From contig DASWQH010000008.1 in assembly GCA_036403815.1 (NCBI GenBank), positions 62,001-126,000 of the forward strand: a DNA stretch of 64,000 bases, written 5' to 3'. This stretch comes from JACVRN01 sp036403815. Its GTDB lineage: Bacteria; Acidobacteriota; Blastocatellia; Pyrinomonadales; Pyrinomonadaceae. A program made the translations under genes and the position numbers. Shown here one piece after another: positions 17,466 to 26,025 of this stretch; position 1 is the first letter of the stretch, and each line of letters begins with the position of its first letter. The notes beneath the pieces are model-generated. The model saw only the letters and a program-made list of their open reading frames with translations, had not been told where the DNA came from and ran no database searches.

Positions 17466-18461
17466 ATGAAGAGAATTCTGGGCTTTGCCCTCACCGTTTC
17501 ACTACTCATGACCTTCACGCTTTTCACAACTGTCCGTGCGCAGGAAGAGGCCGGGCAGAAGGCAGAGAAGGAAGACATTAAAAAGGATCGAGACATTATC
17601 CCGCATCGCTATAATAAGAAGGGCGCTGATGCGGTGACGAAAGGCTCGACCGGCACTATCAGTCCGCAGATTAGTTATAGAGGCGGCGCGCTCATAGGGT
17701 CGCCTACAGTTTATTTCATCTGGTACGGAAACTGGAATCAAACAAACGGCTCGGATAATCCGGCGGGACAGCAAATCCTCAGAGACTTTGCGCGCACCAT
17801 CGGCAACTCACCGTACTACGATATTAACACTACCTACTCGACCGGCGGCTACACCATCACGGGCGGCGTCAATTTCGGTGGAGAGGCAACCGACACAGGC
17901 TCGCAGGGTACACGATTGACGGATGCCAGAGTCGGCTCAATCGTGGTCAGCGCCCTGAACGCAGGGAAGTTTCCACTTGATCCGAACGGCATCTATTTCG
18001 TGCTTAGCTCGTCCAACGTCTCGGAGAGTTCGGGCTTCTGCACGCAGTACTGCGGCTGGCACACGGCTGGCAATATCAGTAGCGGAACTTATGCAGGACA
18101 GCACATACGCTACTCTTTCGTCGGCAATGCCAATCGTTGTCTTTCAGCCTGCGCCGCGCAGACCATCAGCCCGAACGGCAATGCCGGTGTTGACGCGATG
18201 GTCTCCATCATCGCACACGAGTTGGAAGAGGCCGCGACCGACCCCGACCCGCTCTCAGGCTGGTCAGATATTAACGGCGCGGAGAACGCGGACAAGTGCG
18301 CCTGGACATTCGGCCAGACGCTCTTCACGCTGCCGGGCGGCGCAATCTACAACATGACGCTCGGAAGCGGCACAGGGATGATGCGCAACTACCTTATCCA
18401 GCGCAACCTGAAGTATTCCGCCCTGGGCAGCACCTGCAACGTAAGCCTGACTGCTCAATAA
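17466..18461 (+). CDS. Secreted EXORDIUM / phosphate-induced protein 1-like protein
   Basis: 331 residues with a signal peptide (MKRILGFALTVSLLMTFTLF...RAQ). The mature chain resembles the plant EXORDIUM/PHI-1 family: VYFIWYGNW after the first strand, SPYYDINTTYS, GIYFVLSSSNV, then a Cys-rich stretch (FCTQYCGWH). AHELEEAATDP at about 249-260 is equivalent to the plant HELAE.ATNP segment, a zincin-like sequence. AAGGAG lies upstream of the ATG. The family is best known from plant cell walls and growth control; its biochemistry is unsettled. It is a single-gene unit with its own promoter and a strong terminator. The family call rests on recalled motifs, not alignment. Confidence 0.75.
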   Translation: MKRILGFALTVSLLMTFTLFTTVRAQEEAGQKAEKEDIKKDRDIIPHRYNKKGADAVTKGSTGTISPQISYRGGALIGSPTVYFIWYGNWNQTNGSDNPAGQQILRDFARTIGNSPYYDINTTYSTGGYTITGGVNFGGEATDTGSQGTRLTDARVGSIVVSALNAGKFPLDPNGIYFVLSSSNVSESSGFCTQYCGWHTAGNISSGTYAGQHIRYSFVGNANRCLSACAAQTISPNGNAGVDAMVSIIAHELEEAATDPDPLSGWSDINGAENADKCAWTFGQTLFTLPGGAIYNMTLGSGTGMMRNYLIQRNLKYSALGSTCNVSLTAQ

Positions 18462-18529
18462 GAGAACGGCACACAAGCCTCGGACGGCGGGAGCATACGC
18501 GAGCCGCTAGAGGCGCAGCCATTCTGAAC

Positions 18530-18582
18530 AAAAGAAATAGAGCCGCCGTAGAATCAAACTCTTCGGCGGCTCTATTTCTTTT
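18530..18582. terminator. Bidirectional intrinsic terminator
   Basis: A perfect 19-bp inverted repeat (18530-18548 with 18564-18582). The A-rich left arm becomes a T-rich run on each outgoing strand. It lies between two convergent genes (stops at 18461 and 18608), so it can terminate both. Confidence 0.9.
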
Positions 18583-18607
18583 CTGCGATTGGAAGAGAAA
18601 GATCAAC

Positions 18608-19261
18608 TCAAGCTGTTGGCAGGGTATCCAGAAAATCCCTGTGAACGCCTTTAACCCAGACGTAAGGCTCCTCGATTCTGGTGGCCGTGATGGTACGCCA
18701 TACTTTGACCATGACAATGATTCCCGCCAGGATTAGCAGTAATCCCAGAAAGACAATCCCAAAGTTTCCGTTTGCTATCGCGCCGAAGAACGCTACGAAT
18801 CCCACCAGTAATATGACACTGCCTGCGAGTACTCCGAAGCGTCTTTTGTTGATGTGATCTTCGCAGAGACCTATGTAAACGGTCACGCGCTTTCGCAGGC
18901 AGAAATACAGTATCAGCCCTACGATGCGTATGAGTAGAAACACAAGAATAATGTAGCGTGGATACCACTCGACGGTGCGGCTCAAGAGTTTAATAGCCGG
19001 GGCATTACACTTGATGCAACGGTTCGGCAGGATGGTCTCTTTCGTCATCACCAGAAGCGAACCGTCGCGCCATGCGCTTTTCGTATAATTCAAGTTGTAG
19101 GGCTGCTGCAAAGTTTGCGGCTGGTAGAAACCTTCGCCGGGCTGGGAATCGCTTGCCGGGTCGTAGGCCGCCTGCTCATTGAAGGGGATTTTGCAGCGCT
19201 TACAAGCCGATGCTGTGGCGAAATTGGTTAGCCCGCATTGTGGGCATTTGAGTGAAGACAT
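18608..19261 (-). CDS. Zinc-ribbon membrane protein
   Basis: 217 residues. The N-terminus is a CxxC...CxxC zinc ribbon (CPQCGLTNFATASACKRC), and RCIKCNAP near residue 80 is a second partial ribbon. The C-terminal half has three to four hydrophobic spans (YIILVFLLIRIVGLILYFCL, FGVLAGSVILLVGFVAFFGA, FGIVFLGLLLILAGIIVMV). GGAGG lies 7 nt before the ATG. Such zinc-ribbon plus DUF-type membrane proteins are common in Acidobacteria and have no assigned role. It is transcribed alone. Confidence 0.75.
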   Translation of the reverse strand: MSSLKCPQCGLTNFATASACKRCKIPFNEQAAYDPASDSQPGEGFYQPQTLQQPYNLNYTKSAWRDGSLLVMTKETILPNRCIKCNAPAIKLLSRTVEWYPRYIILVFLLIRIVGLILYFCLRKRVTVYIGLCEDHINKRRFGVLAGSVILLVGFVAFFGAIANGNFGIVFLGLLLILAGIIVMVKVWRTITATRIEEPYVWVKGVHRDFLDTLPTA

Positions 19262-19585
19262 GATTTACCTCCGTGGGGGATTGAAGGGTCAGTTTTGATT
19301 AGAAGCTCAGGTGCGTATGGTGCAGTTTGTAAGGCTCAGAGTAATGTGGAAGCTTTGAAAACTGACGCTTGAAGTTAGCTAAGTCCGCAGGTCGGGATGA
19401 GTTGATGCGGCAGCGCGGGGTCGCCCGACGCCAATTACCAGACTACAACATCCCGTGCTCATATCTCAACACATTTTTTCAGCTACAAATCCTGCTGCCT
19501 GTCTATAAAGGGGTATTCGCAGCCTTATTGGGCATTGCGATGCGGCCATGAAGAGATTCATTGATTGAAGGAGCTTATTGAAAGC
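19262..19585. other. Intergenic region with nothing identifiable
   Basis: About 320 bp upstream of the zinc-ribbon gene and downstream of the aspartyl protease. The short open frame at 19369-19551 lacks an RBS and coding character. I see no repeat or promoter that I would defend. Confidence 0.4.
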
Positions 19586-20509
19586 TCATCTTTTCTCGAA
19601 GATGACCTGCTGCTTATTGTAGTTGAAGATAACGTTGAACTGCTTGAATAGCCTTGTGCCGATGGCTCCGGCGAAGGCGTCGTTGGAGTTGCCTTTCTCC
19701 AGAAAGAGGCTGGCCGTGATGTCGCGCATCTCCAGCGCGCCGACCCTGAGCACGTTGATGCGAGCCACAGGCGACGCTCCCACTTCACCCGCGAGCGTTC
19801 GCCCTCCCTGCTCGCTCATGACAGGCGCGTATTTCTTTAAGAGCTTGTGTTTGTCTATGAATTTGCCGAACAGCGCCAGAGAACCGTTGTAGCCTGTATC
19901 AAGCTTGAACCAGCCCTTCTGGCCGTCAACCTCGCCCCTCACCTGCGGAAACCCGCCCTTGTAAAGTTTTAACGGTACGACTGTGCCTGTGCCCTGATAA
20001 CGAAAGTTTTCGGGGGACGTGAGAGTAATCGTCATGCGCTTGAAATCCGCTCTGATTACGAAACGCTTGAAGATGTCAGCGCCTAGAAAACCTTGAAACG
20101 GATACGAGGGCGGGTACGCAGCGACGAAGAATATCTGGTCTGACAAACTGATGCCGCCGATCTCCAGCTTTGCTATACGGACTATGCCTGCGCCGACCAT
20201 TTCTTTGCTTCCAACATCTATGACGCCCGTTCCCTGAATCTTCAAGCCGAGCGCTTGCGCCAACTCCGGCGTCATAGAGTGGCCGGTCGCTCCGCTATCG
20301 AGCAGGAGTCTGAACGGGCCTTTGCCGTCGAGCAGGACGTTGACGATGATTAGATCGTTCGTCCCGTCGAAGGGAACTGTAGACCCTTCTTCGGCGGGGC
20401 ATGTGCCATACGCCGTAGTCACAGATAAAGCGACGAGCGAGATGATTAGAGCGACTGGCAAGAGCCTGTGGACTATTATCCGGGCGCAGGCGCGAATGAA
20501 GATACACAT
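19586..20509 (-). CDS. Exported retropepsin-like aspartyl protease
   Basis: 307 residues beginning with a hydrophobic export signal (LLPVALIISLVALSVTTAYG). Two catalytic D[ST]G motifs are present on one chain: LLDSGATGHSMT in the first half and KLDTGYNGSLALFG in the second. This gives the tandem pepsin-like layout of bacterial aspartyl_protease_2 proteins. Downstream GFLGADIFKRFVIRAD and GAIGTRLFKQFNVIFNY are the duplicated hydrophobic-hydrophobic-Gly motifs that follow each lobe. It should act outside the cytoplasmic membrane on unknown substrates. No adjacent operon partner. Confidence 0.85.
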   Translation of the reverse strand: MCIFIRACARIIVHRLLPVALIISLVALSVTTAYGTCPAEEGSTVPFDGTNDLIIVNVLLDGKGPFRLLLDSGATGHSMTPELAQALGLKIQGTGVIDVGSKEMVGAGIVRIAKLEIGGISLSDQIFFVAAYPPSYPFQGFLGADIFKRFVIRADFKRMTITLTSPENFRYQGTGTVVPLKLYKGGFPQVRGEVDGQKGWFKLDTGYNGSLALFGKFIDKHKLLKKYAPVMSEQGGRTLAGEVGASPVARINVLRVGALEMRDITASLFLEKGNSNDAFAGAIGTRLFKQFNVIFNYNKQQVIFEKR

Positions 20510-20777
20510 ATAGACAATCCCGGCTATAAGCTTTTAATAATCATACTACTGAAGCGAGCTTCGTCCGGGCGCTCTTTCTCAGAACGGCGCGACCCCGGTT
20601 ATCCGCAATCCTGTATCTTATCAACTCATGTTTGAATTACCGATGTCGTCTAAGCCGACACGATATAGTGTAAGGTATTAACCTGAAGAAATAGTTTCGC
20701 AGGCAAAGCTTAGAAAAATTTATTGCCTTGCAAACTGGCATGAAAATTGTTAGTTCTTTTGTCAAAGGGAGGACGAT

Positions 20778-21203
20778 ATGAAATCAGTTAACATCAAAGG
20801 CAGAATCGGTGGAGCAATTTTAGGTATCTCTATACTCCTGGGCATTGGCGCGACCCCGGGCATAACGACGCAGGCTCAGTCCCGCGATAACAACTATTAT
20901 GGCGGTCAGGGGAATGACAATGAGCGGCGCGGTCGCCGTCGCGGGCGCAACTGGGATGGTTACGGTAATTGGGGCGGCTCTTACGAGCTTCGGCAGACGG
21001 CTCTGAACGCAGGCTACAACGAAGGCAACAAGGAAGGGCGCAAGGACAGGAGCAAGGGCAAGCGCTTCGATTTCTACGGTAAGAGCGAGTACCAGAAGGG
21101 TACAAAGGATTACAGCTCGAAACTCGGCGACAAGCAACTCTATCGCCGCTACTTCCAGCAAGCGTACGAGAACGGCTACACGGACGGCTTCAACGGTTAC
21201 TAA
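20778..21203 (+). CDS. Small exported Gly/Arg/Tyr-rich protein
   Basis: 141 residues with a signal peptide (IGGAILGISILLGIGATPGITTQA). The mature part is strongly basic and low in complexity (NERRGRRRGRNWDGYGNWGG), followed by two YxxG[YF]xxG-type segments: LNAGYNEGNKEGRKD near the middle and AYENGYTDGFNGY at the end. AGGGAGG lies 6-12 nt before the ATG. Similar short exported proteins are frequent in Blastocatellia, and I know of no function. A TGGCAT...TTGTT sequence at about 20736 resembles a sigma54 site but lacks the GC. Confidence 0.7.
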   Translation: MKSVNIKGRIGGAILGISILLGIGATPGITTQAQSRDNNYYGGQGNDNERRGRRRGRNWDGYGNWGGSYELRQTALNAGYNEGNKEGRKDRSKGKRFDFYGKSEYQKGTKDYSSKLGDKQLYRRYFQQAYENGYTDGFNGY

Positions 21204-21222
21204 AGACTAATGCATAAGTGAG

Positions 21223-21270
21223 AATGCAGAATGATGAATGAAAGAACCTCTTCATTCATCATTCTGCATT
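21223..21270. repeat. Heptad-repeat hairpin (GAATGNN type)
   Basis: Perfect 20-bp arms (21223-21242 with 21251-21270) around an 8-nt loop. Each arm is built of 7-bp units GAATGCA/GAATGAT/GAATGAA. It lies between convergent genes (stops at 21203 and 21292) and may terminate both. Confidence 0.85.
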
Positions 21271-21291
21271 TTGACTTCTGACTTGCTTTTA

Positions 21292-22023
21292 TTATTTTGT
21301 CACGCGGGAGAGCAAGCCGCCGGGCGCGGCGAATTTCTGAAGCTTGCTGTAGGGCACTGTGACTATATTTGCGCAGGCTTCTATGACGTGCGCCCATTGC
21401 GGCTGCACCTGCAAGCCTGTCCTTGAGAAGTTGAAAGAGTAAGTAGAGCCTTCAAGATGTTCGAGCGAGTACATATCAGGATCTCCCTCGCAAGACTGTT
21501 CTTTAGGCTTGCCTGAGGCGGCCAGCTTTTCCGAGCGCGCAATCTCCCTGGCGAAGATAATCTTCATTATCTCCGCTCGGTCGGCCTCGTAATTCTTAAA
21601 CAGCTCTTCAAACGCCACCAGCTTTCCTGTTTTAAGATCGAAGGTCTGCGAGAGGTTGGCGTCGTTCGTAGGGTACGCGGTGTTGCAGTAGTATGAGGCC
21701 GACGCGTAAATGCTGAAGATGTCATTGTCCGCGTAGGCCACTTTCGACCTCACCGTGAAGTAAGAGCCTTTGCCGCCCTGTCCCTCACAGTTGAAATCTT
21801 TTGTCGCAGTGTCTATCTGCCGATTGACCTCGCGCATTACTTTCGCGTCGCGGTAGCGCGTCAAACGCGGGTACATGATGCGCGTGCGCCTGACGCGCGC
21901 ATTCGCATAAGCGATGCCGCTACCGGCCTGTCTGGTTTGTGCAAGTACTGGCTGGCGCAACGCGCTCGTAAGTGTGACAAGCATCAGACACAGCAGCAGC
22001 GCCAGCATAAAACGAAGATGCAT
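21292..22023 (-). CDS. Exported DUF3298/RsiV-like protein
   Basis: 243 residues with a signal peptide (MHLRFMLALLLCLMLVTLTSALRQPVLA). The mature part has the pattern of DUF4163/DUF3298 (PdaC/RsiV-like) proteins: YPRLTRYRDAKVMREVNRQI, a strand pair VRSKVAYADNDIFSIYASAS, then QTFDLKTGKLVAFEELFKN. In RsiV this fold binds lysozyme; in other members the role is unknown. Three in-frame ATGs exist, and the one at 22023 has AGGA at 9 nt. It appears monocistronic between heptad-repeat hairpins on both sides. Confidence 0.75.
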   Translation of the reverse strand: MHLRFMLALLLCLMLVTLTSALRQPVLAQTRQAGSGIAYANARVRRTRIMYPRLTRYRDAKVMREVNRQIDTATKDFNCEGQGGKGSYFTVRSKVAYADNDIFSIYASASYYCNTAYPTNDANLSQTFDLKTGKLVAFEELFKNYEADRAEIMKIIFAREIARSEKLAASGKPKEQSCEGDPDMYSLEHLEGSTYSFNFSRTGLQVQPQWAHVIEACANIVTVPYSKLQKFAAPGGLLSRVTK

Positions 22024-22083
22024 ATTTTTCATTCCTGATTGTTCTGGTCTCAATAAAGCTAACAGCATCGAAGATACACAAAA

Positions 22084-22149
22084 GGCCGTGAATCGTAAAT
22101 CGTCAATAGAGAAAACGGATTTCTTCTATTGACGATTTACGATTCACGG
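22084..22149. repeat. Heptad-repeat hairpin (GTAAATC type), copy 1
   Basis: Perfect 26-bp arms (22084-22109 with 22124-22149) built of GTNAATC units. The loop GAAAACGGATTTCT is shared exactly with the hairpin at 28763-28841, so the two are copies of one element. It ends 6 bp past the stop of the gene at 22156 on the minus strand and could act as its terminator. Confidence 0.9.
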
Positions 22150-22155
22150 CTTTTC

Positions 22156-23217
22156 TTACTTAGCCGTCGGTCTAAGCAGCCATGTGAAGAGGATGGTCAT
22201 CAGGCAGAGGGCTAGAATCACTTCAGCCCAGAAGAAGGAGATGAAGTCGCTGAAAGTGCCTATGGGCGGGACTCCGGGCTGGCTGTTACGCACGGCGACC
22301 ATAGCAAAGAGCAGCGCCGAGAGGAACGAGAACATGCCGACCTCTATCTTGCGCCCGCGCAGGATGATGCTCAGCACCAGCAGCAGTACGCCGAGGGTCG
22401 CTCCCCACATCAACACCGCTATGAAGAGCGAAAAGAAGAGGACTGTGGAAGAGCGCGAGATGGTCATGTCAATGCCCACGTAATCGTCGTCGCTATCCTT
22501 GGTCTTCTCCGCTTCGATTTTCATGCCGGGAATCGAGCCGAAGAAATCCACTGCAATCGAGACATCGTCGTCAGAAGGAGCGCCCTCTGAATCTTTATTC
22601 GATGATGCGGCGCTTGCCGCTTCCTTTCCTGTAGCCGCAGCCGGTGCAGGCGAAGCAGCAGGTGTAGGCGTCGTGGCTGGCGTACCTTCGGCGGATGTCG
22701 CAGGGGGCGTTGAAGCCTTGGAAGAATCTGAGGAGCCACTGCCCGCGCCAGGCTTTTCCGCTGATGAAGAACCGGCTGGACTGAAATAGAGTTCCAGAAA
22801 TCCTTTATGCTTATCAAACGGATAGTCCGTCACCAGCCCGTCGTACAGGCTGATGGTAATATCCACAGGGTTCATGCGCTTGTCCTTCGGAAAGTCATGC
22901 TCCTGTTTCCCTGTGGCGCTGTTAACGTAGAGCTTGATCGGGCGTGTGAGCGGGCCGCCGTCCTCCTTTGCTAATGAGCCTTTGGGAATAAACTCAAGGC
23001 GCGCCGAAACATCTCCCTTGGTCGGGTCAACCGAGAGCAGCTTGACGTAAACTTCTATATGGTTGGGGTCTTTCTCGCCCGCGTCAGAGATAGCGGCAGA
23101 GCGTTTCTCGCCCTCATTTTTGTAGACGTTGAGCACCAGCAGTATCGCTACGGCGAAGACCACCAGCAGTCCGACAGCAACGATGATGTCTCTGGTAGCG
23201 GGCTTTTTAATCGGCAT
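22156..23217 (-). CDS. Membrane protein, DUF4436-like
   Basis: 353 residues. One N-terminal span (DIIVAVGLLVVFAVAILLVLNVY) is followed by an extracytoplasmic beta-rich domain (VYVKLLSVDPTKGDVSARLEFIPKG). Next come a long Ser/Thr/Pro/Ala linker (around 155-215) and three C-terminal spans (VLFFSLFIAVLMWGATLGVLLLVLSI, FSFLSALLFAMVAV, AEVILALCLMTILFTWLL). The layout and the DITISLYDGLVTDYPFDKHKG segment recall DUF4436 proteins, described mainly in actinobacteria; this is a moderate-confidence recollection. AAAGGAG precedes the ATG at 23217 by 9 nt. Function unknown. Confidence 0.7.
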   Translation of the reverse strand: MPIKKPATRDIIVAVGLLVVFAVAILLVLNVYKNEGEKRSAAISDAGEKDPNHIEVYVKLLSVDPTKGDVSARLEFIPKGSLAKEDGGPLTRPIKLYVNSATGKQEHDFPKDKRMNPVDITISLYDGLVTDYPFDKHKGFLELYFSPAGSSSAEKPGAGSGSSDSSKASTPPATSAEGTPATTPTPAASPAPAAATGKEAASAASSNKDSEGAPSDDDVSIAVDFFGSIPGMKIEAEKTKDSDDDYVGIDMTISRSSTVLFFSLFIAVLMWGATLGVLLLVLSIILRGRKIEVGMFSFLSALLFAMVAVRNSQPGVPPIGTFSDFISFFWAEVILALCLMTILFTWLLRPTAK

Positions 23218-23354
23218 AGAAGCAAACTCCTTTTCCATCGGGGGAATATGAAAGATTCAGGGAAACCTAGTTCTTCTATGCTAAATCCGTACGGGAGTCA
23301 ATTAAGATTAAGGCGGGCGACGTATTTGAAGCGCCTGAAGGGGCGAATACAACA

Positions 23355-23777
23355 CTAACGTATAGAGGATACGTAGCCCGGCGGCAAGCCGATTCGCTCA
23401 GCCAGTTCTACGAGCTTTGAGGCGTACTGCGGATTTCGCTCGTCGGTTGAAGGCGGCGCTGGAAGATTGAAGCACAGAGCCGGACGGACGCTCCCGTCCT
23501 CTAGTTGTGCAAGTAAGGCTTCGGGACGGTAAACACTCACCGAAGCTTCCGAGTATAGTGCGTCCACTTCCGTGTGGGTCAGCGAGAAGAGCACACCATG
23601 CACTGTTCTGCCAGGGCACTGGACTAGGGTGGCGCGTACACCTATGACCAGAGAAAAGTTCTCAACAGAAGCCAGACGGCGATTCTCTGGACTCATCCCT
23701 TTTTCGCGCAGGAGAGACTCGTCCATGAACAACCCGTAGAAAAAAACGTCGATTCTTCTGGCTTCCGCTTCTGTCAT
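23355..23777 (-). CDS. Gamma-glutamylcyclotransferase-like (AIG2-type) protein
   Basis: About 140 residues. FFYGLFMDESLL corresponds to the YG[ST]x(4) substrate-binding motif of the GGCT fold. VHGVLFSLTHTEVDALYSEASVSVYRPE is the typical middle part with the Asp/Glu-rich turn. GGCT-fold proteins cyclise gamma-glutamyl groups or act on gamma-glutamylamines. The usual loop YGSL is altered to YGLF, so activity is uncertain. The start at 23777 has GAGGTG upstream; the longer frame to 23810 is less likely. It borders the RAYT repeat region. Confidence 0.65.
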   Translation of the reverse strand: MTEAEARRIDVFFYGLFMDESLLREKGMSPENRRLASVENFSLVIGVRATLVQCPGRTVHGVLFSLTHTEVDALYSEASVSVYRPEALLAQLEDGSVRPALCFNLPAPPSTDERNPQYASKLVELAERIGLPPGYVSSIR

Positions 23778-23827
23778 GGCAGGCACCTCAATCGTAGGGT
23801 TGTATCGCAAATAATTTTACTCGATGA

Positions 23828-24043
23828 AGTCTGCGTCAGCAGACGGCAGATTAAAGCCCCTGACGAAGCCGCAGGCGGAGTCTGGGGAATAGCCCGCCGA
23901 ATAATTGTCCGAAGTCTGCGTTAGCAGACGACAGAAATCTTCAAGCAGCATCGGTCGCCCGCTTGCGCGGGCTTGGAATCGGGTGGTGACCGGGTTCCAC
24001 AGGCTGACGCCTGTGGCTATATTCTGCCGTCTGCTTCGCAGAC
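23828..24043. repeat. REP palindromes left of the RAYT gene
   Basis: Three copies of the palindrome GTCTGCGTTAGCAGAC or variants (23828-23850, 23911-23934, 24023-24043), often followed by GGCAG/GACAG. One CCACAGG...CCTGTGG palindrome lies at about 23998-24018, and a larger one at about 23856-23887 (GCCCC...GGGG). They directly flank the transposase gene and reappear in inverted order on its other side. Confidence 0.85.
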
Positions 24044-24072
24044 TGGTTGTCGCCTCAGCTTACGATAAATAT

Positions 24073-24516
24073 TCAGGTCGTCCACAAATATTTCTCGTCG
24101 AATTCAATCTGGTTTGCTCGTAACAAAGCTTTGAATTCTTCCTCAAATGAAGCTCTGCGATGATGCTCTTCCTGCCGAAGAATGTATGACCGCACCTTCT
24201 CTATCTGCGATTCGCTGACCGTAAATGCCCCATACCTGCTTTGCCATGAGAAGCGCCCGCGCGTCTGTTTATTTGCCCACCCTGAAGAGTTGGCCTTGAG
24301 TTGCTTGATAAATTCAGCGACCGAGATGACCGGCTTAATCTTGACCAGTAGATGCACATGGTCTGCAACACCGCCAATTGCCAGAACTATGCCGCCCAGC
24401 CCGCGCGCCGTTCCGCCGAGATATTGATGCAGTTGCGGGCGCAACTCATTAGTGATGAGAGGAGCGCGCTCTTTCGTGGCGAAGACTACATGGTAAAGCA
24501 AATTGGTGTAGGACAT
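24073..24516 (-). CDS. REP-associated tyrosine transposase (RAYT, IS200-like TnpA)
   Basis: 147 residues of the HUH/Y1 family. The metal-binding HUH motif is DHVHLLVK, and the catalytic tyrosine is probably in SQIEKVRSYILRQEEHH. The N-terminus YHVVFATKERAPLI is diagnostic of the transposase_17/IS200 fold. RAYTs are domesticated or solitary relatives of IS200/IS605 transposases that nick and rejoin single-stranded REP palindromes. This gene is intact and embedded in at least eight copies of one palindrome. That makes it likely still functional or recently so. It has no tnpB partner. Confidence 0.92.
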   Translation of the reverse strand: MSYTNLLYHVVFATKERAPLITNELRPQLHQYLGGTARGLGGIVLAIGGVADHVHLLVKIKPVISVAEFIKQLKANSSGWANKQTRGRFSWQSRYGAFTVSESQIEKVRSYILRQEEHHRRASFEEEFKALLRANQIEFDEKYLWTT

Positions 24517-24557
24517 AGATGTTCGCCAATGAGTTTCTGTCGCTCAGTTACATGATA

Positions 24558-24912
24558 ACGAGCCTGCGGAGCAGGCTGTAGAGTGTAGCCACAGGCGTCA
24601 GCCTGGGGAACCGGCATCAGAATAATTATCGGAGTCTGCGTTAGCAGACGGCAGAAGCCTGAATATCTGTTGTCTGCCAACGCAGACTCTAATCTTTATT
24701 CCGCAGCTTTACCCACACGAAGCGTAGCGGAGTGTGGGGAACAGGCAGCCATTAACGATGGAGTCTGCGTTAGCAGACGACAGGCGTGCCGCCCGTGCCT
24801 GAGCCTCTGCCGTCTACTAACGCAGACTTCGATGTTTTTCTACTGCTTACCCCGGACTCCGCCTTGCGGCGCTCGTCCGGGGCTTTATTGTGCCGTCTGC
24901 TAACGCAGACTC
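24558..24912. repeat. REP palindromes right of the RAYT gene
   Basis: The inverted counterpart of the left cluster. It contains GCCTGC...GCAGGC (24560s), GTAGCCACAGGCGTCAGCCTG (24588-24610, with a GTAG foot), and GTCTGCGTTAGCAGAC-type palindromes at 24631-24654, 24671-24689, 24760-24783, 24807-24828 and 24891-24912. Two longer hairpins lie at about 24715-24740 and 24850-24882. The remainder to 24993 is plain intergenic sequence with a truncated CTGCCGTCTA at 24961. Confidence 0.85.
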
Positions 24913-24993
24913 GCTGCCGCGTTTGCTTAAACATCTCTGCGGCGTAATGCTGAAAACAATCCTGCCGTCTAACATGAATTGATTATACATTTC

Positions 24994-26025
24994 TCATCCA
25001 GCCGAGTTATAGCTTAAGCCGAGCGAGATAATCTTCTGCAAGAGCGCGTCGTAGGAGATGCCTAAGTGGGCGGCGGAGTCTGCGAAGTCGTCGCCGTTGG
25101 CGATGTTGGGGTTGGGGTTGGCTTCCAGTAGATAGAGGTCGCCCTCTTCTGTGAGGCGATAATCGAGGCGCGCGTAGCCGCTCAGGAAAAGCAGGTTGTA
25201 GATTCGTTTAGACAGTCGCTCGATGCGCTTGGTCAGCTCCGTTGACAACTCCGCGGCCTGTGTGACGAGTCCTATCTTTGCCTGATAGGCTGGGTCCCAT
25301 TTGACCTTTATGGTGGCTATGTTGGGCGCGCCTTCGGGCAGGTTCGGCATGACAAGCTCCCACGGCGTGTAGGTCTGAACCCTTCGGTTGCCTATGACGC
25401 CGACATATACTTCACGTCCCGCTATATACTGCTCCACGAGCGCGTGCGTGTTCGTTTGCCGGTGTATGAACTCTACACGCTCCGCAAGCTTTTCATCATC
25501 GTGTACGACAGAGGCGCGTGCGATGCCGACAGAGCCTTCTTCGCTGACGGATTTAACGAGCAGCGGGAACTTCAGTCGGCGCGGGCGCACGACTTTGCGA
25601 TTCATGGGAAAGACTATGAAGCGCGGCACTAGGATGCGATGGTAAGAGAGAACCATCTTCGAGAGCGCCTTGTCATGCGCTAAGGTCAGCCCGCGCGGGT
25701 TGCAGCCCGTGTAAGGCTGGCGCATCAATTCCAGAAAGCTGACGACGTGCTGGTCATAGAGCGGGTAGCCGTGAAACTCTTCCAGAAGATTAAAGGCTAT
25801 GTGCGGACTGAAATCCTGTATGGCGGTCGAGATGACGCCAAGGTCGTCGTAAAGACCGAGCGGGTGTACGTCATGCCCAAGCTCTTTCAAGGTCGAGATG
25901 ACATCGTACTCCGTCTTCCAGAGCAGGCGGTCTTTGTCGCTCACGCCGTCGAGCGATTCCGGCGGCACACAATCCTTGTGAACCAGTACGTTGATGCGAA
26001 GGCGTTGTTTGGGCTTTGAACTCAT
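24994..26025 (-). CDS. ATP-grasp ligase, D-Ala-D-Ala ligase-like
   Basis: 343 residues with an ATP-grasp fold. The N-terminal part (LRINVLVHKDCVPPESLDG...DVISTLKELGHDVHPLG) resembles a Ddl-type Rossmann domain. PLLVKSVSEEGSVGIARAS is the glycine-rich ATP loop, and DYRLTEEGDLYLLEANPNPNIA holds the Mg-binding Glu/Asn pair. Ddl enzymes join D-alanines; this protein lacks a convincing Ddl substrate signature and may ligate another carboxylate and amine. Its start overlaps the stop of the metallopeptidase by 4 bp (ATGA), so the two are translationally coupled. The reaction is unknown. Confidence 0.8.
   Translation of the reverse strand: MSSKPKQRLRINVLVHKDCVPPESLDGVSDKDRLLWKTEYDVISTLKELGHDVHPLGLYDDLGVISTAIQDFSPHIAFNLLEEFHGYPLYDQHVVSFLELMRQPYTGCNPRGLTLAHDKALSKMVLSYHRILVPRFIVFPMNRKVVRPRRLKFPLLVKSVSEEGSVGIARASVVHDDEKLAERVEFIHRQTNTHALVEQYIAGREVYVGVIGNRRVQTYTPWELVMPNLPEGAPNIATIKVKWDPAYQAKIGLVTQAAELSTELTKRIERLSKRIYNLLFLSGYARLDYRLTEEGDLYLLEANPNPNIANGDDFADSAAHLGISYDALLQKIISLGLSYNSAG

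Noticed and set aside
20736..20752. Sigma54-like site TGGCAT...TTGTT upstream of the small exported protein
   Set aside because: The invariant GC of the -12 element is GT here, and no enhancer-binding protein gene or site is nearby.
23828..24912. CRISPR array, because of short repeats near 24 kb
   Set aside because: Repeat spacing is irregular (about 40-130 bp), repeats are palindromic and occur in both orientations, and no cas gene is near. They are REP elements.
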